The notes: generated by a model not told the origin, from the letters alone. A stretch of 64,000 bases of DNA from an uncultured Pelagibacteraceae bacterium (GCA_902573235.1 CACGIZ010000002.1:62001-126000); one strand, 5' to 3'; positions 18,025 to 29,370 are shown, counted from the stretch's first letter. Made by a program: numbers and translations.

Positions 18025-19261
18025 TTACAAAGATTTGATTAATTTCTAACACACTTTTTTTTAATATATTTTTTCCAATTTTTTTTAAATCAATTGTTTT
18101 CGTCTTCTTTTTTTTTAATAATTTATGAGAAATAGCTGTTAATTGATTTTGATTTTTAATCTTAAAAGCCAATTTCTTTTCCTTAAAAAATTTAAAGATA
18201 TCTTTGAAATTTCTTACATTCGGTCCGTGAACAATACTCAAACCATATCTTGCTGGCTCTATAGGATTTTGACCACCATGGTTGACTATAGAACCTCCTA
18301 TAAAAATCATTTTAGCTATTTTAAAAAATTTTTTTGTTTCTCCATATGTGTCGACTAAGTAAATATCCGTATTAAAATCAATCTTTTGTTTGGATGATCT
18401 AGTTATTGTATTTAAACCAATAGTTGTCAAATCATCTTTAATTTCAGAAACTCTATTAACATGTCTTGGAATTATTATTGTTAACAATTTTTTAAATCTT
18501 TTACTTAATTCTAAATGTGTTTTGCCAACAATAACCTCTTCACTTGGGTGTGTGCTTGATGCTACCCAAATCAATCTTTTTTTAAGTTTTAACAAAAAAG
18601 ATTTAGTTAATGTGTCTTTACTGGAGTCTTTATCATCAGTAAACTTTAAATTTCCAATATTCTTGATTTTTTTTACATTAAATTTTTTTAAATATTTTAG
18701 TGTTTCTGTATTTGCAGGATATGCAATATCAATTTTTGCAAATGTATCTTTTGAAAAATTTTTAAAAAAACTCCACTTGGTAAATGATTTATTAGTAATT
18801 CTTGCATTCATTAATAAAAGAGGGATTGAATTTTTCTTAATTTCTCTGAACATGCAGGGCCATATCTCTGAGTCTATAAATATTGCAACTCTAGGTTTCC
18901 AATAATTGATAAATTTTGATGTAAAATAGAAGTAGTCAATGGGAAAAAATTGATGAATAGTTTTTTTTAATTTAAAATTTTCAAAAATTTTTGATGAGCT
19001 AAGAGTAGATGTAGTAACTAAAATATTTTTGATATCTTTTCTTTTTTCCAATTCTTTAACTAAAGGAACTATACTTAAAAACTCACCAACACTCGCAGCA
19101 TGAAACCATATTAGATTACCTGGCTTTCTTTTTTTTAAATTTATAGTAAATTTTTCTAAAAATCTTTTTTTATCTTCTTTATTTTTTAATAATCTAATTA
19201 GTATAATTAAAGGAGAAAATAATATTACAATTAAAAATAAAATTTGATAAAAAAAAAACAT
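18005..19261 (-). CDS. waaA: 3-deoxy-D-manno-octulosonic acid transferase
   Basis: A 418-residue GT30 glycosyltransferase that adds Kdo to lipid IVA. The N-terminal hydrophobic anchor is followed by LIWFHAASVGEFLSIVPL, whose glutamate is the catalytic base in this family. Later motifs are DSEIWPCMFREI, NARITNKSF, the RHVNRV segment, and FIGGSIVNHGGQNPIEPA near the C-terminus. Length is normal. It shares one base with the ABC exporter gene upstream and overlaps lpxK downstream by 20 bases. It shows that the organism makes a Kdo-containing lipopolysaccharide core. Confidence 0.95.
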   Translation of the reverse strand: MFFFYQILFLIVILFSPLIILIRLLKNKEDKKRFLEKFTINLKKRKPGNLIWFHAASVGEFLSIVPLVKELEKRKDIKNILVTTSTLSSSKIFENFKLKKTIHQFFPIDYFYFTSKFINYWKPRVAIFIDSEIWPCMFREIKKNSIPLLLMNARITNKSFTKWSFFKNFSKDTFAKIDIAYPANTETLKYLKKFNVKKIKNIGNLKFTDDKDSSKDTLTKSFLLKLKKRLIWVASSTHPSEEVIVGKTHLELSKRFKKLLTIIIPRHVNRVSEIKDDLTTIGLNTITRSSKQKIDFNTDIYLVDTYGETKKFFKIAKMIFIGGSIVNHGGQNPIEPARYGLSIVHGPNVRNFKDIFKFFKEKKLAFKIKNQNQLTAISHKLLKKKKTKTIDLKKIGKNILKKSVLEINQIFVNEIKKT

Positions 19262-21000
19262 TATTCTTTTCTAATTTGTTTATCATAAAAATTTTTATAC
19301 TGTTTAGAATTTTGCAATAATTCCTCATGTTTTCCTGATGATAATATTTTACCATTCTCTACCACGAATATTTTATTTGCATTAAGAACAGTTGAGAGTC
19401 TGTGAGCTATTACAACAGTAGTTTTATTTTTAGTAAGGATATTAATTGCAGATCTAATTTTTTCCTCTGTCTCAGAGTCTAAAGAAGAAGTTGCTTCATC
19501 TAGTAAAATAATTTGGCTTTTTTTTAACATAGCCCTTGCTATTGATATTCTTTGTTTTTCACCACCTGATAACCTAATACCATTTTCACCAATAATAGTG
19601 TCATATTTTTGTGGGAGTTCTTTAATGAATTCATCACAATAAGAAAGTTTAGCTGCCTCAGTTATTTCATTTTCAGAAGCATCGAGATTTGCATAAGCAA
19701 TATTATTTTTAATTGTATCATCAAATAAAGTTGTGTCTTGGCTTACTAATGAAATTTTATCTCTTAATGATTTAATTTTAATATTGTAAATAGATTGGTC
19801 ATCAATCTCAATATCCCCAGATTTTGCATTATAAAATCTTGGTATCAAATTCATTATTGTAGACTTTCCAGAACCACTTAGACCTACTAAAGCAGACATC
19901 TTTCCTCCCTCAAAATCTAAATTTATTCCATTTAAAACAATTGGATTGTTTTCATCATATTCAAAAAAAACATCTTTAAATTTTACATTAGCGTTATTAA
20001 TTTTAAGTTCAGTTGCATCACTTTTATCTTTAACTTCATTTTTGTTATCTATAATTGGTAATATTCTAGATGCTGCTGATAATCCTTGACTAATAGACAT
20101 ATTCACAGTCGCTAGAGATCTTACAGGTTGATAAGCGAGCATCATTGCAGCTAAAAACGAAAAAAAATTATTTATATCTATTTCATTTTTAATTATTAAT
20201 TTTCCTGAGTAGAAAATCAAAATAGCAATCATTATACCTGTGAATGTTTCCATTACTGGTGATACACGCACATAAACTGTTCTAATTTTTGCATTTTTAT
20301 TTTTTAAAATTTCCAAGTGTTCATCTGAACGTTTAATTTCGTATTTTTCTTTTTGAAATATCTTTATTAATTTGTGGTTTTTAAATATTTCAATTAAATA
20401 AGAATTTAAAAACCCAGATCTTTCTTGAGCTTCAGTCGCTACTTTTCCAACTCTTTTTCCTAAACTTTTTGCTGCAGTGCTTGCAAGTGGTATCATAATT
20501 ATTGCAATTAAAGATAACTTCCAATTTTGGTAAAACATCACTATTAAAAGCCCCATCAAAGTTAAAGTATCTTTAAAAATTGCTAAAATAGCATCACTTA
20601 GCATATTTGTAATATGAGTGACATCGTAAGTGAGATTTGAAATAAATTTCCCAGAATGTTTAGCATCTATTAGTTTGGTATCAGCTTTAATTAATGATGA
20701 AACCATGTCAAATTGTAGAAGTTTTTTTATCTCTTCACCCACGCTAATCATAGTAGCTTTAGCCAAATAAAGTGAAATTCCTTTAGCTGAGAATGTGATT
20801 ACAATTAGAGCAGGAATCAAAAATATAAGTTTTTCATCTTTATCAATAAATATTTTTTTGATAGCTGGATCTAGTAGCCAAGCAATTGATGAGGTCGCAC
20901 CGGCTACCATGATTGAAAAAAATGCTGCTAAAAAAATTTTTCCTAAAAAGTTTTTTGAATAATCGTGGTATAATCTTTTTATTATTTCACTAGATTTCAT
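19261..21000 (-). CDS. msbA: MsbA-like ABC exporter (lipid A flippase candidate)
   Basis: A 579-residue half-transporter: six membrane helices (about residues 20-300) fused to an ATPase domain. Walker A is GLSGSGKST, the Q-loop is SLVSQDTTLFDD, the signature is LSGGEKQR, Walker B is IILLDEATSSLD, and the switch histidine is in VIAHRLS. It probably flips lipid A or another lipid to the periplasmic face. Assignment to MsbA rests on its place between ubiA and waaA-lpxK-lpxL; the sequence alone shows only the exporter class. It overlaps ubiA by four bases and shares one base with waaA. Confidence 0.85.
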   Translation of the reverse strand: MKSSEIIKRLYHDYSKNFLGKIFLAAFFSIMVAGATSSIAWLLDPAIKKIFIDKDEKLIFLIPALIVITFSAKGISLYLAKATMISVGEEIKKLLQFDMVSSLIKADTKLIDAKHSGKFISNLTYDVTHITNMLSDAILAIFKDTLTLMGLLIVMFYQNWKLSLIAIIMIPLASTAAKSLGKRVGKVATEAQERSGFLNSYLIEIFKNHKLIKIFQKEKYEIKRSDEHLEILKNKNAKIRTVYVRVSPVMETFTGIMIAILIFYSGKLIIKNEIDINNFFSFLAAMMLAYQPVRSLATVNMSISQGLSAASRILPIIDNKNEVKDKSDATELKINNANVKFKDVFFEYDENNPIVLNGINLDFEGGKMSALVGLSGSGKSTIMNLIPRFYNAKSGDIEIDDQSIYNIKIKSLRDKISLVSQDTTLFDDTIKNNIAYANLDASENEITEAAKLSYCDEFIKELPQKYDTIIGENGIRLSGGEKQRISIARAMLKKSQIILLDEATSSLDSETEEKIRSAINILTKNKTTVVIAHRLSTVLNANKIFVVENGKILSSGKHEELLQNSKQYKNFYDKQIRKE

Positions 21001-21866
21001 AAATTTATTTTTCCTAGGAAAATAAAAATTAAAACTAATAAACCAAAAGAATTATTACTCTTAAATAATTTCAAACAATTTTCAACATCTTTGGAGTCAA
21101 ATAATCTAATTTGATAAATAAATAGATGTGCGATCATAAAAAAAACGCCAACATAAAACAAATTATTAAAATTCATGAGTTGACCTAAAATTAAATAAGA
21201 TGAAATTGTAAAAAAGTAGCATATAAAAAGTAGTTTTTTTGGACTTTTCTTAAACTTTATTGATGTAGATTTTACTCCTATAATTTCATCATCAGTGATG
21301 TCTTGATATCCATATATAGTGTCGTATCCAAGTGTCCAAAATATGGCTCCGAGATACATAATAACAGGAATTATTGAAATTTCATTTTCAATTGAAGTCC
21401 AACCTAAGATTAAACCATAATTAAATGTTATACCTAAAAATAATTGAGGCCAGTAAGTGAATCTTTTCATTAATGGATAGGTAAATGCTAAAGGCATTGA
21501 ACACAAAGCTAATATTATTGTTAGTTTATTAAAATTAATCAATACAAATAAAGCCAACAAGCATAAAGTTGAGGCATATATCAAACCAAGCTTAATTGAA
21601 ATACTACCAGACGCGATTGGTCTATTCTTTGTTCTTGAGACTTTTTTATCAAATTCTTTATCCACAATATCATTAACGATACATCCTGCAGATCTCATTA
21701 ATACAGAACCTAAAAAAAATAAAAGAAGATAAAAGAAATATAAGCCATGGTCTGAATTGAAGTCGAAAGCTAAAGTAAGACCCCAAGCACAAGGCCAAAA
21801 TAGCAACATGTATCCAATAGGTCTTTTCAATCTAGTAAGCTCTAAAAATAAGTTTATTTGATGCAT
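20997..21866 (-). CDS. ubiA: 4-hydroxybenzoate polyprenyltransferase
   Basis: A 289-residue membrane prenyltransferase with about eight or nine helices that joins the polyprenyl tail to 4-hydroxybenzoate in ubiquinone synthesis. The first aspartate motif is NDIVDKEFD, in RSAGCIVNDIVDKEFD near residue 64. The second is YDTIYGYQDITDDEIIG. Both are needed to bind the prenyl diphosphate via magnesium. It is the promoter-proximal gene of the envelope cluster and provides quinone for the bc1 complex encoded farther on in the window. The start is 51 bases from the preferred start of the divergent DUF2721 gene. Confidence 0.95.
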   Translation of the reverse strand: MHQINLFLELTRLKRPIGYMLLFWPCAWGLTLAFDFNSDHGLYFFYLLLFFLGSVLMRSAGCIVNDIVDKEFDKKVSRTKNRPIASGSISIKLGLIYASTLCLLALFVLINFNKLTIILALCSMPLAFTYPLMKRFTYWPQLFLGITFNYGLILGWTSIENEISIIPVIMYLGAIFWTLGYDTIYGYQDITDDEIIGVKSTSIKFKKSPKKLLFICYFFTISSYLILGQLMNFNNLFYVGVFFMIAHLFIYQIRLFDSKDVENCLKLFKSNNSFGLLVLIFIFLGKINL

Positions 21867-21917
21867 AAAATTTACTTGTAAATAACAAAGGCAAGATTGA
21901 TAATCAAACTGATTCGT

Positions 21918-22322
21918 ATGAATATAGATTACACAGTTACAGCTTTGATGTTTCCAGCCATTCCTTTAATAATGGGAGTATATAGTAATAGGTTTCATTC
22001 TTTAAGTGCATTAATAAGAGAATTACATGACGAGCATGTTTATGAAAAACATGTGCCTCCCGAATGGAAAAAACAATTTCTTAATTTAAGTGGTAGAATA
22101 ACACTACTTAGATGGTCAATAATGTTTGGAGCCTTTGGTTTTTTGTTTAATATGCTTACAGTTTTAGGTCTTTATTTAAATGAAATTTTTATAGCAAGAG
22201 TAATTTTTGGATCATGTTGTTTATCAATGATGATTTCTATACTTTTTTTCATAAGAGAAATTCATATTTCTACTAATGCACTTAGATTGCACATGTCAGA
22301 CATGGATGTAAAAGTAGATTAG
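21918..22322 (+). CDS. DUF2721 membrane protein
   Basis: I chose the ATG at 21918 (MNIDYTVTALMFPAIPLIMG) over an in-frame TTG at 21897, because family members begin at this hydrophobic segment. The protein is then 134 residues. It has a first helix ending in a P-A-I-P-L motif, a central SNRFHSLSALIRELHDEH stretch typical of DUF2721, and two more helices toward the C-terminus. Function is unknown; it is an inner-membrane protein. It is a lone rightward gene between two leftward groups, and its TAG stop interlocks with the stop of the quinone oxidoreductase gene. Confidence 0.8.
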   Translation: MNIDYTVTALMFPAIPLIMGVYSNRFHSLSALIRELHDEHVYEKHVPPEWKKQFLNLSGRITLLRWSIMFGAFGFLFNMLTVLGLYLNEIFIARVIFGSCCLSMMISILFFIREIHISTNALRLHMSDMDVKVD

Positions 22323-23290
22323 GGAATTATTACAGCCGGACCTAAAATTTTTCTGTTTTCTAAATCTTGGTGAGCTTTTACTATTTCATTCAATGAATAT
22401 TTCTTGAAAATTTTGAGATTGAATTTTTTTGTTTTGTACATTTCAAAAACTTTTTGTGCAGCTTCATCTAATTCTTCTCTCGTTGATGTATAATGAGCAA
22501 TACTGGGTCTAGTTAAATATAAACCTTTTGGGGCAAGCGATTTTGTTACGTTACATGGATCTAATGGACCTGAAGCATTACCAAAAGAAACCATCATACC
22601 TCTTACTTTCAAACACTCAATTGAACCGTCAAATGTTTTTTTTCCAACACCATCGTAAACTACAGGAACCCCAACGCCATTAGTTATTTCCTTGACTTTT
22701 TTTGAAAAATTTTCTTTGGTATAATTTATAATATGATCACAACCATTTGCTTTCGCAATTTCGATTTTTTCATCCGATCCAACTGTTCCAATAACTGTAC
22801 ATCCCAAACTTTTAGCCCACTGACAAAAAATTTGTCCAACACCCCCAGCAGCTGCGTGAAACAATATAGTCTCTCCAGATTTAACTGGATATGTTTTATG
22901 TAGAAGATAGAAAACAGTAAAACCTTTTGTCATTAAGGTAACTACATTTTCTAATTCTATTTCGTTTGGAACTTTGACCAGTTTTTTTGTTGGAAAAATT
23001 CTGTGAGTTGCATAAGATCCGATTGGCATGGCAGCGTAAGCAACTCTATCTCCAACCTTGAAATCATTCACATTTGGACCAATTTTTTTAATTATGCCAG
23101 CCCCCTCAATTCCAATATTTGACGGAAGCTCAACAGGGTAAAGACCTGACCTATGGTAGGTATCTATGTAATTAAGACCAATAGCCTCGTTTTTAATCAA
23201 AACTTCATCAGAATTGGGATTATCTAATTTAATATCTTTAAGCTCTAAAACTTCTGGACCACCATTTTTAGATATTGTAACAGCTTTCAT
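22319..23290 (-). CDS. NADPH:quinone oxidoreductase, zinc-free MDR family
   Basis: A 323-residue medium-chain dehydrogenase/reductase. The family motifs are GLNYIDTYHRSGLYP, the IEGAGIIKKIG turn and the nucleotide-binding AAAGGVGQIFCQWAKSLG. The structural and catalytic zinc ligands of alcohol dehydrogenases are absent, which fits the quinone oxidoreductase (Qor) branch. Likely role: one-electron reduction of quinones or detoxification of enals using NADPH. Actual substrate unknown. It overlaps the pirin gene by four bases and is the distal gene of that pair. Confidence 0.88.
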   Translation of the reverse strand: MKAVTISKNGGPEVLELKDIKLDNPNSDEVLIKNEAIGLNYIDTYHRSGLYPVELPSNIGIEGAGIIKKIGPNVNDFKVGDRVAYAAMPIGSYATHRIFPTKKLVKVPNEIELENVVTLMTKGFTVFYLLHKTYPVKSGETILFHAAAGGVGQIFCQWAKSLGCTVIGTVGSDEKIEIAKANGCDHIINYTKENFSKKVKEITNGVGVPVVYDGVGKKTFDGSIECLKVRGMMVSFGNASGPLDPCNVTKSLAPKGLYLTRPSIAHYTSTREELDEAAQKVFEMYKTKKFNLKIFKKYSLNEIVKAHQDLENRKILGPAVIIP

Positions 23291-24123
23291 TTTACAAATG
23301 TACCACTATGATAATCTTCAACAGCTTGTAAGATTTCTGCTTTGGTGTTCATTACAAAAGGACCACCTCTTGCAATTACTTCATTAATAGGTTTACCAGA
23401 TATTACTAAAAATTTTGCCTTTGATTTTGCCTTTACTTTTAATGCTTCACCATTAGTTAGAAGTATTAAAGTACTATCCTTTACATTGTCATGTTTTTTA
23501 CTGCCAATTTCTATCTCTCCATTAATTAAATAAACAAAAGTATTATGTGAGGATGGTATTTTAAATTTGAATTCTTTACCTTTATTCAATTCAACATCAA
23601 AATAAACAGGTTCAATATTATGTCCTTTAACTGGACCCTCCACATTTTCAAATTTACCAGCTATAACTTTGATTTGTTTATCCTTATCTTTATGAACACA
23701 CATTTTATTTGCATCAATATAAATGTACTCTGGCTTACTCATTTTTAATTTAGCAGGCATATTAATCCATAATTGAAAACCATGAAGTTTACCTTCTTTC
23801 ATAGCTGGCATTTCTGAATGAATGATACCACTTCCTGTTTTCATCCATTGTACATCTCCAGCAGTCATTCTGCCTTCACCTCCAGTACTATCTTTGTGTT
23901 CAAAATCACCTGCAAGCATGTAAGTAACTGTTTCAATACCTCTATGAGGATGAGGAGGAAAACCCGCAATATAATCTTCGCTGTTTTCAGAGCCAAATTC
24001 ATCTAGCATTAAAAATGGATCAAAGTAATTAGGCTCAACACCAATACTTCTTTTCAACTTTACGCCTGCACCATCAGAGGCGGGTATAGGATCTATAATT
24101 TGTTTTACTTCAATATTTTTCAT
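23287..24123 (-). CDS. Pirin family protein
   Basis: A 278-residue bicupin. The N-terminal cupin has the metal-binding set FPPHPHRGIETVTYML with two histidines, the later HSEMP motif with His and Glu, and the family segment DVQWMKTGSGI. Bacterial pirins bind iron; some act as quercetin dioxygenases or redox sensors, and the role here is unknown. It lies upstream of a quinone oxidoreductase with a four-base overlap. A redox or quinone-related role is therefore inferred from context. Confidence 0.92.
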   Translation of the reverse strand: MKNIEVKQIIDPIPASDGAGVKLKRSIGVEPNYFDPFLMLDEFGSENSEDYIAGFPPHPHRGIETVTYMLAGDFEHKDSTGGEGRMTAGDVQWMKTGSGIIHSEMPAMKEGKLHGFQLWINMPAKLKMSKPEYIYIDANKMCVHKDKDKQIKVIAGKFENVEGPVKGHNIEPVYFDVELNKGKEFKFKIPSSHNTFVYLINGEIEIGSKKHDNVKDSTLILLTNGEALKVKAKSKAKFLVISGKPINEVIARGGPFVMNTKAEILQAVEDYHSGTFVK

Positions 24124-24160
24124 TGCTCTGAAATTAATTATTATAATGATTAATTCAAGA

Positions 24161-24529
24161 TTACTTTTTATCTAAACAATAGCCTTTAGCACCATTAATC
24201 ACTAAAAATAAAAAACCACCTGCTAAAGCAATGTTTTTTAAGAAAGCGGTAAGTTGCATTTGATCACTAAAATCATTATGAAATATTATTGCAGTAGCAA
24301 TACAAAATAAGCTCAAACTGGCTGCAGCAATTCTAGTTTGATAACCAATAATAATTAAAATTGGTCCAACAATTTCAAGAATTATAGCTGGAATAATTAA
24401 AATACCGGGCAAACCAAAGCTTTCCATCCAACCCACAGTTCCCTCGTAATTATTGATTTTAAAAATACCATTCAAAAGAAATAAAGTAGAAATTGAAATT
24501 CTTGCGATTACATCAAAAATTTTTGCCAT
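24161..24529 (-). CDS. DoxX family membrane protein
   Basis: A 122-residue protein with four hydrophobic helices and the DoxX-family N-terminal pattern IARISISTLFLLNGIFKINNYEG. It contains GLPGILIIPAIILEIVGPILII in the second helix, and an FHND motif in the loop before the last helices. DoxX proteins are often found with oxidoreductases and may help membrane redox homeostasis, but function is not established. It sits between a haloacid dehalogenase-like gene (16 bases upstream) and the pirin gene (37 bases downstream), all leftward. Confidence 0.85.
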   Translation of the reverse strand: MAKIFDVIARISISTLFLLNGIFKINNYEGTVGWMESFGLPGILIIPAIILEIVGPILIIIGYQTRIAAASLSLFCIATAIIFHNDFSDQMQLTAFLKNIALAGGFLFLVINGAKGYCLDKK

Positions 24530-24545
24530 AATTATTATTTATATA

Positions 24546-25208
24546 TTAAAATCTATTTAATAATCCAGATAAATCTTTTATTTCAAAGTTAGGCTTAAAG
24601 TCTAAATTATCAAAAATATTATTATTCCTATTTACCCAAATTGATTGATAGCCATAATTTCCTCCACCAGAAACATCCCATGTGTTTGCACTTAAGAAAG
24701 CAATTTCATTTTTTTTTATTTCATATTTTTTTACAGGCATGTCATAAACTTTTGAATTAGGTTTATAAACTCCTACCTCTTCGATAGAAAAAATATCATC
24801 GAATAAATTTTCTAAATTATTACTTTTAACTAATTCATTAAGTAAGGATGGGGTTCCATTAGAAAGAATAGCTAGTTTAAATTTTTTTTCTTTAAGAATT
24901 TTTAATGTTTTATGAACTTCTTTAAAAGGAGAAAGAACTTTATAAAGACTTAGCAGTTCATCTTTCATCGAGGAATGTATTTGAAAAGCTTTCATAGATT
25001 TATCTAAGCTATCTTCAGTAATCTTCCAAAAATCTTTATGTCTACCCATTAAACTTCGAAGCCAAGTGTATTCTAACTGAGTAGTTCTCCAGAAATTTGC
25101 AAAAGGCTCCCATTTATCTCCAATTTTATCTTTACATTTTTCAGCAGCAGAATTGACATCAAACAACGTACCGTAAGCATCAAAAATTATTGCTTTAATA
25201 TTTTTCAT
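24546..25208 (-). CDS. Haloacid dehalogenase type II
   Basis: A 220-residue HAD hydrolase closely fitting L-2-haloacid dehalogenases. The nucleophile motif is IFDAYGTLFDV (Asp10), the second motif is ILSNGTPSLL, the lysine motif lies near VGVYKPNSKVYD, and the C-terminal FLSANTWDVSGGGNYGY is the family's signature. The family hydrolyses 2-haloacids to 2-hydroxyacids. In marine bacteria this may use natural organohalogens, but other small substrates are possible. It is the first gene of the leftward group toward the quinone oxidoreductase. The start lies 17 bases from the divergent rsmE gene. Confidence 0.87.
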   Translation of the reverse strand: MKNIKAIIFDAYGTLFDVNSAAEKCKDKIGDKWEPFANFWRTTQLEYTWLRSLMGRHKDFWKITEDSLDKSMKAFQIHSSMKDELLSLYKVLSPFKEVHKTLKILKEKKFKLAILSNGTPSLLNELVKSNNLENLFDDIFSIEEVGVYKPNSKVYDMPVKKYEIKKNEIAFLSANTWDVSGGGNYGYQSIWVNRNNNIFDNLDFKPNFEIKDLSGLLNRF

Positions 25209-25225
25209 AAATTAACTTAACACAA

Positions 25226-25927
25226 ATGAGTAATATTAGATTATTTTTTTCAAATACATTATCAGCAAAAATGACTGATAAATTAGATAAGCCCCAATCA
25301 CATTATTTAGTGAAAGTAATGAGAGTCAAAAAAAATGAATTTTTTTCTTTGTTTAATAGTTATGGAGAATGGGAAGCAAAGGTTTTGGGAATATTAAATG
25401 GGATTGTTCAATTTAAGATAATAAAACAAATAAGGAGCAAAGAAAGTTCAAAAGAAATCTGGTTAGCATTCTCTCCAATCAAGTCAAACTATCAAAATTT
25501 TATGATACAAAAAGCTACTGAATTAGGGGTAACAAAGTTTATCCCTATCATTTTTAATAGAACAATCGTTAGAAAGATTAATAAAGAACGGTTAGAAAAA
25601 ATAGTTATCGAAGCAAGTGAACAATCAAATCGTCTTCATGTACCTCTCATTGAGAAGGCTCAAAATTTAACAAATTTTTTAAAATTAAATTCAATGGATT
25701 TAATTTTTACTGATTTGAATTCAGATAATAAAAAAATTGATAAATCAAAGTTAACAAATAAACCTATTTGTATTATAATAGGACCAGAGGGCGATTTTTC
25801 AGAGACTGAGAGAGAAGAGATTCTCTCTTTTAAGAATGTTCAGGCTCTAAAAATTAATGAGAATATTTTAAGATCAGAAACAGCAGTGATATCAGCTATT
25901 TCGATCTTAAATTATGTGGTTAATTGA
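25226..25927 (+). CDS. rsmE: 16S rRNA (uracil1498-N3)-methyltransferase RsmE
   Basis: A 233-residue SPOUT-class methyltransferase that methylates U1498 of 16S rRNA. The N-terminal PUA-like part has HYLVKVMRVKKNEFFSLF. The knotted C-terminal domain has KATELGVTKFIPI, EASEQSNRLHVP, the SAM-binding loop IIGPEGDFSETE, and the terminal ILRSETAVISAIS. All are standard for RsmE. It is followed by a 60-base gap before the cytochrome oxidase operon. Confidence 0.95.
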   Translation: MSNIRLFFSNTLSAKMTDKLDKPQSHYLVKVMRVKKNEFFSLFNSYGEWEAKVLGILNGIVQFKIIKQIRSKESSKEIWLAFSPIKSNYQNFMIQKATELGVTKFIPIIFNRTIVRKINKERLEKIVIEASEQSNRLHVPLIEKAQNLTNFLKLNSMDLIFTDLNSDNKKIDKSKLTNKPICIIIGPEGDFSETEREEILSFKNVQALKINENILRSETAVISAISILNYVVN

Positions 25928-25987
25928 TAAATTGTCGCGAAAACTAAAGTGTAATTTTTATAAAAGAGCTTTATATAGCTATTAAAA

Positions 25988-26800
25988 ATGAAAAATTTTT
26001 TATACATATTTTCAAGTATTTTTGTATCTCAAAGTGCTTATGCAAATCAGCCAGTTGATTGGCAACTTGGTTTTCAAAAAGCAGCTTCAGAGTCCATGAG
26101 AGATATAGTTGCATTCCATGATAATCTTTTATTGCCAATAATAATTGCGATAAGTGTATTTGTTTTATTTTTAATGCTCTATGCTTGTGTGAGATTTAGA
26201 GCTTCAGCTAACCCAAATCCTTCAAAAAGAACACATAATGTAACTGTGGAAGTTTTATGGACTTTAATTCCATGTTTAATCCTGATTGTGATGGCAGTTC
26301 CATCATTTAAGATATTATATAAACAAGATGCAATTCCAAAAGCAGATTTGACAATTAAGGCTATAGGTTACCAATGGTATTGGGGATATGAATATCCAGA
26401 TGAAAATTTAGTGTTTGACTCTTATATGATTGAGGAGAAAGACTTAAAAGCTGATCAACCTAGATTACTTGCAGTAGACAATGAAGTTGTTGTCCCAGTA
26501 GGAAAAGTTGTAAAAGTTTTAATTACTGCTAACGATGTTTTGCACGCTTGGGCTTTACCTTCATTTGGAGTTAAAAGAGATGCAGTGCCAGGAAGAATTA
26601 ACGAAACATGGTTCAAAGCAGAAAAAGTTGGAACTTACTATGGGCAATGTTCTGAACTTTGTGGTATAAAACATGCTTTTATGCCAATAGCAGTTAAGGT
26701 TGTAAGTGAAGACGAATACCAAGAATGGCTGTCTGAGGCACGTGTAAAATTTGCAAAAGAAGAAATTGATAATGATAAACTTAAATTAGCGAGTAAATAA
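25988..26800 (+). CDS. coxB: Cytochrome c oxidase subunit II
   Basis: A 270-residue subunit of the aa3-type terminal oxidase. A signal sequence (MKNFLYIFSSIFVSQSAYA) is followed by two membrane helices and a periplasmic cupredoxin domain with the binuclear CuA site. The CuA ligands lie in DVLHAWALPSFG and GQCSELCGIKHAFMPI (two Cys, two His, one Met), and the electron-entry motif is GYQWYWGYEYP. It receives electrons from cytochrome c. It is the first gene of the cox operon, after a 60-base leader region that should hold its promoter. That region is AT-rich and no box pair was certain. Confidence 0.97.
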   Translation: MKNFLYIFSSIFVSQSAYANQPVDWQLGFQKAASESMRDIVAFHDNLLLPIIIAISVFVLFLMLYACVRFRASANPNPSKRTHNVTVEVLWTLIPCLILIVMAVPSFKILYKQDAIPKADLTIKAIGYQWYWGYEYPDENLVFDSYMIEEKDLKADQPRLLAVDNEVVVPVGKVVKVLITANDVLHAWALPSFGVKRDAVPGRINETWFKAEKVGTYYGQCSELCGIKHAFMPIAVKVVSEDEYQEWLSEARVKFAKEEIDNDKLKLASK

Positions 26801-28438
<1,638 letters not shown>

Positions 28439-28458
28439 AAAAAGAGCTGATAAAACTA

Positions 28459-29370
28459 ATGAGTAACTATAGGCTAAAAAAAAGAAGTTTAAGCCAAGAG
28501 GACCTATTTAACTTTTCAGAGCTTTTTAAATTAATGAAGCCAAGAGTAATGTCTTTGGTAATCTTTACTTGTGCAGTAGGTCTATTAACAGCTCCAAATC
28601 TTGTTTCGACAAAAGATGCAATTATTGGTATTTTGTTGGTTTCATTAGGTGCTGGAGCTGCAGGCGCATTAAACATGTGGTATGAGTCTGATCTTGATGC
28701 TTTAATGACCAGAACTTGTTTACGACCAATTCCAACAGGAAAAGTTAATAGGAATCAGGCACTAATTTTTGGCGTTACATTATCAATGATTTCAGTTTTA
28801 GCATTAGATTATTTTACAAATAGAGTTTCAGCATCAATTTTACTTTTAACAATTTTGTTTTACGTGTTTGTTTACACAATTTGGTTAAAAAGAAGAACAC
28901 CACAAAATATTGTTATTGGTGGAGCAGCTGGTGCTTTTCCTCCAGTCATTGGATGGACAATCGCGACAGGCTCTATATCAATCGAGCCCCTTGCATTTTT
29001 TTTAATAATATTTTTTTGGACACCATCACATTTTTGGGCATTAAGCTTATATAAGTCTGATGATTATAAAAAAGCAAACATACCTATGCTCCCACTTACC
29101 AATGGAGTGGAAAGTACTAAAATCAATATTTTTGTTTATTCGTTATTAATGTTACCTGTTATAATATTTCCATATCTCATTAGTTTTGTAGGATTAGTTT
29201 TTTTAATTCCATCACTATTGCTAACTCTTTATTATAACTTTTTGTGTTATGAGCTTTATAATTATAAAAAGAACAAATTTGACCCCAAAAAAGCCAAATC
29301 TATATTTGGATATTCGATATTATATTTATTTTTAATTTTTGTACTTTTTCTGATAGATAAAATTTTATGA
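28459..29370 (+). CDS. ctaB: Protoheme IX farnesyltransferase (heme O synthase)
   Basis: A 303-residue UbiA-superfamily membrane enzyme that farnesylates protoheme for the oxidase. It has the first aspartate-containing motif NMWYESDLDALMTRT and the family segment RPIPTGKVNRNQAL. Also present are the second motif region with IGGAAGAFPPVIGW and the WTPSHFWALSLYKSDDYKKANIPMLP... region. It lies 20 bases after coxA. Its stop codon overlaps the start of a 41-residue ORF by four bases (ATGA), so the cox operon continues without a break. Confidence 0.96.
   Translation: MSNYRLKKRSLSQEDLFNFSELFKLMKPRVMSLVIFTCAVGLLTAPNLVSTKDAIIGILLVSLGAGAAGALNMWYESDLDALMTRTCLRPIPTGKVNRNQALIFGVTLSMISVLALDYFTNRVSASILLLTILFYVFVYTIWLKRRTPQNIVIGGAAGAFPPVIGWTIATGSISIEPLAFFLIIFFWTPSHFWALSLYKSDDYKKANIPMLPLTNGVESTKINIFVYSLLMLPVIIFPYLISFVGLVFLIPSLLLTLYYNFLCYELYNYKKNKFDPKKAKSIFGYSILYLFLIFVLFLIDKIL

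Noticed and set aside
18390-18905. 171-codon open frame on the plus strand inside waaA
   Set aside because: It is antisense to a well-conserved glycosyltransferase gene, has no domain, and is a by-product of AT-rich coding on the other strand.
25928-25987. Sigma-70 promoter for coxB in the rsmE-coxB gap
   Set aside because: TTGTCG at 25932 and TATAAA at 25959 are 21 bases apart, too far for a confident pair; a promoter is likely here but I could not place it.
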